NCBI GenBank assembly: GCA_964457945.1
Contig: CAYWFX010000002.1
Location: 1-64,000 of the forward strand
Source: PHAA01 sp964457945
GTDB lineage: Bacteria > Bacillota > Syntrophomonadia > Syntrophomonadales > Syntrophomonadaceae
Direction of reading: 5' to 3'
DNA: 64,000 bases
Part shown: one piece after another, positions 8,546-15,864 of the stretch
How positions within the stretch are numbered: the stretch's first letter is position 1
Layout: every line of letters starts with the position of its first letter
Notes under the pieces: model-generated
Database searches by the model: none
What the model saw: only the letters and a program-made list of their open reading frames with translations
What the model was told of the DNA's origin: nothing
Made by a program: the position numbers and the translations under genes

Positions 8546-8578
8546 TTTGTTAAAGATTCATCATATTCATTTAACAAA
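8546..8578. promoter_or_regulatory. Inverted repeat, candidate activator-binding site
   Basis: TTTGTTAAA (8546-8554) and TTTAACAAA (8570-8578) are perfect 9-bp arms around 15 nt. The site lies at about -57 to -89 from the predicted sigma-54 start, on the upstream side, where a bound activator could reach the polymerase. Confidence 0.45.
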
Positions 8579-8610
8579 GCAATTATCATGCCACTAATTA
8601 ATATGTTAAT

Positions 8611-8646
8611 AAAAAAATAAGAACCACCCTTAAAAGCGGTCCTTAG
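8611..8646 (-). terminator. Rho-independent terminator of the sigma-54 activator gene
   Basis: On the minus strand TAAGGACCGC and GTGGTTCTTA form a stem (one mismatch plus a wobble) directly followed by TTTTTTTA. It separates the regulator gene from the CoA-transferase operon, so the operon needs its own promoter. Confidence 0.75.
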
Positions 8647-8705
8647 CAGGATTTAATCTAGTTTTCTCATTAAAAAATATACCTGTATTACATGACACAC
8701 ATTGA

Positions 8706-8766
8706 CCCAACTTGTACCTGTCTGTGCCACTCATTAACTAGATGGTACAGGCAGGTACAAGTTGGG
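8706..8766. repeat. 24-bp inverted repeat hairpin (REP-like)
   Basis: Arms at 8706-8729 and 8743-8766 are complementary at 22 of 24 positions around a 13-nt loop. Both mismatches become G-U pairs in a plus-strand RNA but A-C pairs in a minus-strand RNA. The right arm ends in TTGGGGACA, the core of the dispersed repeat family. It lies 11 nt beyond the 3' end of the activator gene. Confidence 0.7.
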
Positions 8767-8777
8767 GACACTTAATC

Positions 8778-10805
8778 TCACAGCTCAATTTTATAGGTTT
8801 TCATTTTACGATAAATAGTATTACGTGAAATCCCCATATTTCTAGCTACATCGCTTACATTACCTCCATATTCATCCAGCAATTTCATGATTTTATCACG
8901 TTCCATATCTGCAGCAACCTTCTGGTTCAATTTTCTAGCTGCTTCAATAGTTAAGCCCCGAATATTTGCATCGGGAATGTTTGAGTCAATCGCTTTTTTG
9001 TCAGGGAATTGTTCCTTTTGATCGGTGTAATCACCTCTGAAATAAGATGGAAGAATATCTTCGGTAATGAGGTTACCTTCGGTAAATACAATAGCATTTT
9101 CCATAACATTTCTAAGCTCTCTTACATTTCCCGGCCAGTTATAAGCGCAAAGCATATTCATAGCAGCGTCACTTATACTCAACAAATCCCGTTTGAACTG
9201 AAGGCATAAGGTCTGAATAAAGAATCTGGTAATTGGCGGTATATCAAGTTTTCTCTCCCTAAGCGGAGGCAAATCAATATTGATAACATTTAATCGGTAA
9301 AACAGGTCTTCACGGAAGCGACCCATTTGCACCTCATTTTTCAGTTTCCGGTTGGTTGCCGCTATAATTCGTACATCCACCTTCTTGGGTATGGAACTAC
9401 CAATACGCGTAATCATTTTATCCTGTAGGAATCTGAGCAAATTCACCTGCATATCAAAGGGCATTTCCCCTATTTCATCCAGGAATACAGTTCCCCCATC
9501 GCCCATTTCCAGTTTTCCAATACCTCCGCCTTTCCTAGCACCGGTAAATGACCCATCTTCGTAACCAAATAGTTCACTTTGCAGCAATTCCTTCGGTATA
9601 GCTCCACAATTAATCGCTACGAAAGGTCCCTTTAGTCCGCTTTCGTCATGTATAGCTCGGGCCACCAATTCTTTACCCGTTCCACTTTCTCCCTCAATAA
9701 GAACACTGGAGCTAACCTGAGCTGCTCTCATGGATAGTTTCTTTATTTCGTTCCATTTTTCGCTGTGGCCAATAAGACTGTTAATACTAGTACTCTCATC
9801 TCCATTGGCACCAGTAAAGATGTAGTGCTTATCTAATTCTGGGCTTTCACCCTCTACCACAAATCCGAGAACAGTCTGCTGAGACCCATCAGGATTCCTG
9901 GTAATACGCCTCCGTACCAGCGAGCAGGGAATTAACCCCTCCGCCCCCTTTAAAAAGAATTTATTTAAAAATTCATTAGGATTATTAGATAGGAGACTTT
10001 TCATTACCCCTTTTTCATCTAGCACTAGATTGCCCAGGAATTCTCCAATTAAAGGTTTTCGGTCACTAACTCCCAGCAAATTTAAGCACCTCTGGTTGAC
10101 GTTGCTAATGTTATGATAAGCATCAACAACTACAACCCCATCCTCGAAGCAGTCGATAATTGAGGAACAGGTGCGATGGTAAATACGAGTAATTTGGGAC
10201 ACTTCCGCTTTATAATTTAATTGATTCTCAATTACCTTTACGCCCAGACTAAGTATCTGCAACACCCCGTCCGGGAGTGGTTCAGCAACATTGTATGCTG
10301 CCAATATTCCGATAATTGCATTTTGACTGTTGTGGACAGGAATGGCTGCACCATAAGATGAGTGGTAACAATGAGCATAGTGTTCCGGACCTTGTACTTC
10401 CAGCGGCCTATTCTCAACCAGGGCTGTACCTACAGCATTGGTGCCTATGTCTTTTTCACTACAACGCAGACCCAAGAGTCGATTATACTTCGGGTCCCCA
10501 GTTATTTCCAAAATGTAGCCATCTTGATCCGACCAGGCAACAAAATCATACCCCTGCATTTCACTGATATCCCGCATAATGGGCCTGGCCAGTGATATAA
10601 GCTGCACATTTTCCGCTAATTTAGCCTGGAGCATACGATTGGGCAACTGATGCCGATGTTTAGAAAAGGGGTCAATGCCCCGGCTTCTCTGCCAAGATCC
10701 AGAAATTTCAGCACTTCTTGCTCCCTCTAAGACAATCCCTTTTCTAATAAAAGCCTCCCAAGCTTTATAGATTTCAGAATCAAAACTAGCATCCATATCC
10801 TTCAT
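8778..10805 (-). CDS. Sigma-54-dependent activator (GAF, PAS, AAA+, Fis-type HTH)
   Basis: This 675-residue enhancer-binding protein has an AcoR-like plan. An N-terminal GAF-type sensor covers roughly residues 60-200 (DIGTNAVGTAL). A PAS-like segment lies near 210-320. The AAA+ ATPase follows with GESGTGKE at about 370, the sigma-54 contact loop as GSFTGA at about 415 (usual form GAFTGA), VFLDEIGEMP and the arginine region RFREDLFYRLNV. A Fis-type helix-turn-helix ends the protein (NVSDVARNMGISRNTIYRKMK). It lies upstream of a CoA-transferase/acyl-CoA dehydrogenase operon with a -24/-12 promoter and probably activates it in response to a small molecule sensed by the GAF domain. A second in-frame ATG at 10796 is a possible start. 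Confidence 0.95.
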   Translation of the reverse strand: MKDMDASFDSEIYKAWEAFIRKGIVLEGARSAEISGSWQRSRGIDPFSKHRHQLPNRMLQAKLAENVQLISLARPIMRDISEMQGYDFVAWSDQDGYILEITGDPKYNRLLGLRCSEKDIGTNAVGTALVENRPLEVQGPEHYAHCYHSSYGAAIPVHNSQNAIIGILAAYNVAEPLPDGVLQILSLGVKVIENQLNYKAEVSQITRIYHRTCSSIIDCFEDGVVVVDAYHNISNVNQRCLNLLGVSDRKPLIGEFLGNLVLDEKGVMKSLLSNNPNEFLNKFFLKGAEGLIPCSLVRRRITRNPDGSQQTVLGFVVEGESPELDKHYIFTGANGDESTSINSLIGHSEKWNEIKKLSMRAAQVSSSVLIEGESGTGKELVARAIHDESGLKGPFVAINCGAIPKELLQSELFGYEDGSFTGARKGGGIGKLEMGDGGTVFLDEIGEMPFDMQVNLLRFLQDKMITRIGSSIPKKVDVRIIAATNRKLKNEVQMGRFREDLFYRLNVINIDLPPLRERKLDIPPITRFFIQTLCLQFKRDLLSISDAAMNMLCAYNWPGNVRELRNVMENAIVFTEGNLITEDILPSYFRGDYTDQKEQFPDKKAIDSNIPDANIRGLTIEAARKLNQKVAADMERDKIMKLLDEYGGNVSDVARNMGISRNTIYRKMKTYKIEL

Positions 10806-10852
10806 CGCCTCACATCAGCAACTTGTTATTACAAGCTTAAGCATATATTACA

Positions 10853-10881
10853 GTTATACATTTTTTCATGTTTTTTTACAA
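10853..10881 (-). promoter_or_regulatory. Candidate sigma-A promoter of the activator gene
   Basis: On the minus strand TTGTAA and TATAAC are 17 nt apart. The start would fall about 40 nt before the regulator ATG. The match is moderate and the region is AT-rich, so chance is possible. Confidence 0.4.
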
Positions 10882-10896
10882 TGTTCTTTGTTGTAA

Positions 10897-12729
10897 CTAT
10901 GGGGTCGGTAATATAAGAGTTACCTTCATAGCTATACCAGCACCATCCACTTCTATCTCAACCTTATCCGCAATATTAATGGCAGGGAAAGTGGTCAGCG
11001 TACCATCCGCTTGACATACAGTAGCTGTCGAGTCAATTGCATAGGCTTTACCTGTCGTTAAAGTAATCTGGTAATGACCTTCAGTACCACTGGTACTCTG
11101 AACCTCTCCAGTAACCTTTTTCAATACAATGGTTATCTTCATGACCACACCAGCTCCGTCTACTTGCAAGTCCACTTTGTCCGCAGTTCTAATGGCAGCG
11201 AAAGTAGCCGCGGTGCCATTAGAAAGGTATACAGTGGCAGTCGAGTCAATCTGATAAACTTTGTCCTTCTTCAAGGTGATTTGCTCTGCTCCACTGCTAG
11301 CCTGAACCTCCCCAGTTACCTTCTTCGACACTGATGTAGAGCTGATCATTATCTCCAAAGGAATTTCATCATCGATCTCGCCTGGAATAGGATCCAGGTA
11401 GATTACTTTAACCTTGTCTCCACGCATTACATTGCTGAATCTTTTTCCGTCTTTATCTACTAATCGGGCCCTATCCCAGTAATTAAACCATTCCGGGATT
11501 CCAACCTTGGTAGCCTTAGCATCCATATCTAAACGACTACCAGATAATTTTCCCACCGTTCCAGAAATACTTTTCGTTTCTAACCCGGTAACTCTGGAAA
11601 CTTGTCCATCCTTCAAGAAAACCTTGACGAAGGTTAGCGGTTTTAAGGATTGAAAGCCCTTAGCGTTTCCTCCCTTAATAGTACCGTCCATTACTGCGTC
11701 CCATGCTAATGGTAATTGCCTTTCTTGACAGGTAAGGTCGCTTATTACCAGCATGCTGTCCTTACCTACCGCAACCGATTTTACTGTACCGATTATTTGT
11801 TCATCAGTTCCCACCATTTCACGCCTCTCCAGCAGAGAGATACAGGCCGCCTGTTGCTTGCTATTTAAGAGAACTTCCACCTGATAGTTTATAGACTCCC
11901 TTGGCAGGCACTCTTGTGCACCTTTAAAGCATTGTACGTTCGGATCTAACTTCAACTTTTTCGCGCCCTGTAGAGAGACCAGTTCTATCTCTAATGTGTT
12001 TTTCTCCTGGCTCAATTGCTTAACCCAGCCTACCAATCTCCTATCATCAGGAACCTTGGCCCAGCGCTGCTCAATCAGCTTCGACAGCAGAGCTGCGGCT
12101 TCACTCCTTTTAAGTCCCATGTTGGGTCCAAAGCTTCCGTCCTGATATCCCGTCATGATTCCCGCATCCGCAATCGACAGTACATAAGGAAGATAAGCTG
12201 GAGGGATTTGCTCAAGATCCATAAATATTACGCTCCCCGAAGCATCCCCGGTCTGATCCATCAGCGGCAGCTGCAGTATTCGAGTAAGTAGGGCAGCAAT
12301 CTGAGCTCTGGTTATAGATACTTGAGGGTTAAAGGCAGCCACTTCTTCCGCTGATAAAAACTGGTTCTCAGCCGCCGCATCCAGATAACTCTGGCCCCAC
12401 GGAATTTGTGGCGTTTTGACCTGCTGGGTGGGCACCTTTCCAGTTTTTTTCTGAGTAGCTGCCTTATCAAAATTAAAACCTTCTGCCCGCATGAATAAAA
12501 CCAGAGCTTCAATCTGTGAAATTTCCTGTTCCGGTTTAAACTGACCATCGGGATAACCACTGATAAGGCCTAATGCCATGGCACGGGAAACCGCCTGTTT
12601 AACCCAGTGACCCTGAAGGTCGTTTAAGGGCATAGATGCTCCTTCAGATATCTCCCCACCAAACAGGCTGGTTATGGTAAATACCATTACTATCGCTGCT
12701 GTAAATAGGACATATTTAATGTAGGACAT
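10897..12729 (-). CDS. SLH-domain protein with tandem C-terminal repeats
   Basis: This 610-residue exported protein has a hydrophobic signal at residues 5-25. Three SLH repeats cover about residues 35-230 (GHWVKQAVSRAM, GYPDGQFKPEQ; FNPQVSITRAQIAALL; GYQDGSFGPNMGLKRSEAAALL). A middle region of about 230 residues follows, predominantly beta by eye. The end consists of two copies of a 67-70 residue unit beginning KKVTGEV and containing IDSTATV and ADKV-VDGAG. GAGAGGTGG precedes the ATG. It begins 10 nt after the stop of the beta-propeller gene upstream and is likely co-transcribed with it. It should sit on the cell wall; no enzymatic motif is visible. Confidence 0.9.
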   Translation of the reverse strand: MSYIKYVLFTAAIVMVFTITSLFGGEISEGASMPLNDLQGHWVKQAVSRAMALGLISGYPDGQFKPEQEISQIEALVLFMRAEGFNFDKAATQKKTGKVPTQQVKTPQIPWGQSYLDAAAENQFLSAEEVAAFNPQVSITRAQIAALLTRILQLPLMDQTGDASGSVIFMDLEQIPPAYLPYVLSIADAGIMTGYQDGSFGPNMGLKRSEAAALLSKLIEQRWAKVPDDRRLVGWVKQLSQEKNTLEIELVSLQGAKKLKLDPNVQCFKGAQECLPRESINYQVEVLLNSKQQAACISLLERREMVGTDEQIIGTVKSVAVGKDSMLVISDLTCQERQLPLAWDAVMDGTIKGGNAKGFQSLKPLTFVKVFLKDGQVSRVTGLETKSISGTVGKLSGSRLDMDAKATKVGIPEWFNYWDRARLVDKDGKRFSNVMRGDKVKVIYLDPIPGEIDDEIPLEIMISSTSVSKKVTGEVQASSGAEQITLKKDKVYQIDSTATVYLSNGTAATFAAIRTADKVDLQVDGAGVVMKITIVLKKVTGEVQSTSGTEGHYQITLTTGKAYAIDSTATVCQADGTLTTFPAINIADKVEIEVDGAGIAMKVTLILPTP

Positions 12730-12739
12730 AGCCCACCTC

Positions 12740-13963
12740 TCATTTCATATTGTCTCTAATTTTATATAGACTGCCTTTTTGGGTAAATACATAAAGGAAA
12801 CCATCTGGACCAACCAATGGAACTCGATCAATCGCACCATCCAGAGTTCTATCCCATACCATACGCCCAGATTGATTTACCGCAAAGAGATCTCCATCGC
12901 TGCTGCCAGCGTAAATACGCTGCGTTTGCGGGTCTACTACCGGTGGGGATACCAAATTTAATAGGGGATCCTCCCAGATAATCGAGCCGTTATTTGGATT
13001 GAGGGCATAAAGTTTATTACCTCCGGTTAAATAAAGGATCTTATTTTCATATAGAACCGGAACGCTTAAGTCTGTCGTGGTGTTCAAGGTATACTGCCAT
13101 TCTGGTGAACTTCCTTTTTCAATTCGAAAACTATATACTTTCCCTGTCTTCAATGCAGCGGATTTCTTGGAGCCTTCGGCCGTACTTCCACTTGTCTTCC
13201 CACCCGTACTACTGGAAGAAGAGCTTTTTTTAAAGTTCGCAGTGACTATAACTCTCCCCTCCTCAGCAGTCACGATGTTGGCTTCAGTTATATCTCCCAA
13301 CCAATAAGTCCACAAGAATTTCCCCTGCTTGTTAATGGCTGCTAGTCGGTAGCCGCCTTTCTTTTCCCCATACACCACATAAAAGGCCTGTTTATCAGCG
13401 GTACAGGCTAGAAATTCCCTGGTAATAAGCATTTTAGTATTATAAGCCTCTGACGAATCCCAAGGCGATAGCATCCATATATAGTGACCAGACAGATTTA
13501 CCGCATAGAGGGCATTCGGCAACGGCAGATACAGGATCTCCTCAAGGCCACTCGCCAGCAGTGGTGACTTGGTACCCTTCGCTCCTGAATAAACGGAAAA
13601 GCTCCAGGCATTAGTCCCGTTCAGTTTGATTTCCTGCACTGATGAAGCATTGGCGGTATAAATCGAATCATTTTCAGCAATTACTGGCTGCCCCATAGCA
13701 CCGGAGGAAGCTCCTTTCGCTTCCCAGAGCACTTTCCCCTGTAAATCAACACTAACCATTGTATTACCCAACGGTAATAATAGATTGCCATTAGGAAGCA
13801 GCATCATATCACCGCTCAGTTTGCCTAGTCCGGGTAGTCTCCAGCTAATCTGAGCTGATTGCTGTGCCTCAGCTGCTTGAGTATATTTCTCAATTTGGTC
13901 CGATGCCGTCGCTGCTGGCAAAAACATAAACAGCATAATAAATGCCAACCATATGCGCTTCAA
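12740..13963 (-). CDS. Exported PQQ-like beta-propeller protein
   Basis: This 407-residue protein has a clear signal peptide (residues 1-20, ending AATAS) and no lipobox. The rest is built of repeated blades of the PQQ/quinoprotein type, with motifs such as GKVLWEAKG, GKFLWTYWLGD, LNPNNGSIIWEDP, YAGSSDGDLFAVN and GFLYVFTQKGSLYKI. A Ser/Gly/Lys-rich linker interrupts it near residues 250-275. Such propellers are usually scaffolds or, with PQQ, dehydrogenases; no cofactor or metal residues stand out. The start is TTG 13963, with GAGGTGAG about 9 nt ahead. It precedes the SLH gene by 10 nt, so both products may act together on the cell surface. Confidence 0.85.
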   Translation of the reverse strand: MKRIWLAFIMLFMFLPAATASDQIEKYTQAAEAQQSAQISWRLPGLGKLSGDMMLLPNGNLLLPLGNTMVSVDLQGKVLWEAKGASSGAMGQPVIAENDSIYTANASSVQEIKLNGTNAWSFSVYSGAKGTKSPLLASGLEEILYLPLPNALYAVNLSGHYIWMLSPWDSSEAYNTKMLITREFLACTADKQAFYVVYGEKKGGYRLAAINKQGKFLWTYWLGDITEANIVTAEEGRVIVTANFKKSSSSSSTGGKTSGSTAEGSKKSAALKTGKVYSFRIEKGSSPEWQYTLNTTTDLSVPVLYENKILYLTGGNKLYALNPNNGSIIWEDPLLNLVSPPVVDPQTQRIYAGSSDGDLFAVNQSGRMVWDRTLDGAIDRVPLVGPDGFLYVFTQKGSLYKIRDNMK

Positions 13964-14109
13964 ATTTATCTCACCTCTATTTTACTTAACCGTTATATAC
14001 GTAATTTAAATACGCAATCGTTATTATTATAGAAATATCGTCATTTAGAAATTATATCCTTAATTTATACTTGCTACCCGTCACTCATAATTGGAGTTCA
14101 CAACCCGAG

Positions 14110-14598
14110 TTATTGTTTGCGAAGCTCTTCCAGCCTAGCTATAATAACACCTATCATTTCATCCTGGTGGGTCAGGTGTTGCATAATAACTTCGATTTCT
14201 TTCTCGGCTTTTAGATTCACTTCAAAGTCCAGCTGGGCTGACACGCGGTCTTTTTCCGATAGGCGGTTCTGGCTCATCATGACTACCGGACCGGCATAAG
14301 CGGCCTGCAAGCTTAGCACCAGGTTGAGCAGGATAAAAGGATAGGGATCCCATGCTTTGAGGTATCCGGGGTGAACCATTTCCATGGTCACTAGATAAAC
14401 ATTCACCGCTATCCATATTACCAGGATAATACTCTGTGAAATTATAAATGGCCAACTACCCAACACATTAGCCACTCTATCCGAAACACGCTGTCCCATG
14501 GTAAGTCTTTCATCGAATTCTAAGTTCGCATTTTTTATCGGCGGATGATTGTGCTGAAATAGAGCTGCCGGTCCCTTTTTAGGTGTATCACTATTCAT
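14110..14598 (-). CDS. DUF1003 membrane protein
   Basis: This 162-residue protein belongs to the DUF1003 family. A soluble N-terminus leads into two membrane segments (around WPFIISQSIILVIWIAVNVY and PFILLNLVLSLQAAYAGPVV), followed by the family motif MMSQNRLSEKDR and a charged, coiled-coil-like C-terminus (EKEIEVIMQHL, IIARLEELRKQ). The function of the family is unknown. GAGGAGGG stands before the ATG. It is followed by a MacA-like gene but is separated from the propeller gene by about 150 nt, so its transcription unit is unclear. Confidence 0.9.
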   Translation of the reverse strand: MNSDTPKKGPAALFQHNHPPIKNANLEFDERLTMGQRVSDRVANVLGSWPFIISQSIILVIWIAVNVYLVTMEMVHPGYLKAWDPYPFILLNLVLSLQAAYAGPVVMMSQNRLSEKDRVSAQLDFEVNLKAEKEIEVIMQHLTHQDEMIGVIIARLEELRKQ

Positions 14599-14647
14599 AG
14601 AAGGTATACCCTCCTCATTTATTTACCCATGCTTCACACACCAATTA

Positions 14648-15814
14648 TCATACCTTTTTCGCCTTAACCCGGGCATTCACCTGGATACTTATGCTGGCAT
14701 CCTTTATAATTTGATCGCCTGCTTTTAAACCTTCAATAATTTCTATGTTCTTGCTATCAAGCAGACCAGTTTTAACATCCCGAAGACTTACTCGACCATT
14801 GCTAATTAACATCACTTTCTGCTGTTTATCGCTAGTGCTTAGGATTGCTCCACGGGGCACGATTAAGACCTCTTCTCTGCTAGCGGTAACAATGCTTACC
14901 CTGGTTTCATAACCAGGTTTCAGATTGCCAGTGCTTTCCATGGCAATGATAACCGGCACTCTTCGTTGAATAACGCCCAGGGCCGATTGCTTTTCTTCCG
15001 CCTGCGGATATATATTTATTATTTCTCCGTTCAGGACTGCTTCACCCATTACCGGTGCGGTCACCTGCACTTTTTGCCCTACTTTTACTTCTCCCAGATC
15101 ATCGCTCAATAGATCAGCCTTAATCTCTAACTCACTCTCCCGAGCCACCCGTGCCAGCAATGTTCCCGATTGGACCACCTGTTCCTGCTGTACCGGCAAT
15201 TGCATAAGGGTTCCGGTGATCGGGCTTTTCACCACAAGCTGCGCTTCTTTTTGCTCAGATTGGCTTAATAATTCTTTATAGGTATTAACTTGAGCCTGGG
15301 CTGTTTTCAAGCTTTCAGTCTGTTCCTTATAATTACTCTGGTATTTATCGACCAGAGAGCGAGTTTCATCGTATTCAGTCTTACTGATAGCACCGGCGGC
15401 ATATAATTCCTTCACCCGAGCCAACTTGTCCTGGGCATCCCGGAGGTCTAAACTACTGCGGTCTGCTGCCGATTGGGCAGCAGTTATCAGGCTCTTCGCC
15501 TGGTTTAATGAAATTAGCAGTTGTTTAGAACTCATGGAAATATCCAGGTTTTCTAAAACCATCATAACCTGCCCTTTTTGGATACTCTGACCAACGCTTA
15601 CTGTAATCTCACTAACCCGAGCTCCTTGCTCAGCATACAAATCGTAGCGCTCCGCCGCCTGAACATAGCCTGTATCTACCACAGTGTGCTGAATACTTCC
15701 TTTACCCACCGTGATTGTCTCCACTTCTGTTGATGTATTTAGCATATATAGCAGGGCTAGCAAAGCCACAATTAAACCAATTGCCCAATAGATTTTGTTA
15801 CGCAATCCCTTCAC
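14648..15814 (-). CDS. MacA/HlyD-like efflux adaptor protein
   Basis: This 388-residue membrane-fusion protein has one N-terminal membrane anchor (residues 8-28). A lipoyl-like half-motif (GARVSEITVSVGQSIQKGQVMMVLENLD) follows, then a long coiled coil at about residues 85-205 with KTEYDETRSLVDKYQ, the second lipoyl half (VVKSPITGTLM) and beta-barrel domains. These proteins link an ABC permease to extracytoplasmic space. GTG 15814 follows AAAGG. The next genes upstream encode a permease and an ATPase of the MacB/LolCDE type, so the three form an exporter. The substrate (antibiotic, peptide or lipid) is unknown. Confidence 0.9.
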   Translation of the reverse strand: MKGLRNKIYWAIGLIVALLALLYMLNTSTEVETITVGKGSIQHTVVDTGYVQAAERYDLYAEQGARVSEITVSVGQSIQKGQVMMVLENLDISMSSKQLLISLNQAKSLITAAQSAADRSSLDLRDAQDKLARVKELYAAGAISKTEYDETRSLVDKYQSNYKEQTESLKTAQAQVNTYKELLSQSEQKEAQLVVKSPITGTLMQLPVQQEQVVQSGTLLARVARESELEIKADLLSDDLGEVKVGQKVQVTAPVMGEAVLNGEIINIYPQAEEKQSALGVIQRRVPVIIAMESTGNLKPGYETRVSIVTASREEVLIVPRGAILSTSDKQQKVMLISNGRVSLRDVKTGLLDSKNIEIIEGLKAGDQIIKDASISIQVNARVKAKKV

Positions 15815-15864
15815 CAGCCTTTTCGTTTAAGTATTGTGATCCGGGGACGGTTCTTTTATCATGT

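Noticed and set aside
9542..9560. GSFTGA instead of GAFTGA in the sigma-54 activator as a sign of lost function
   Set aside because: The second position of the loop varies in active family members and all other AAA+ motifs are intact.
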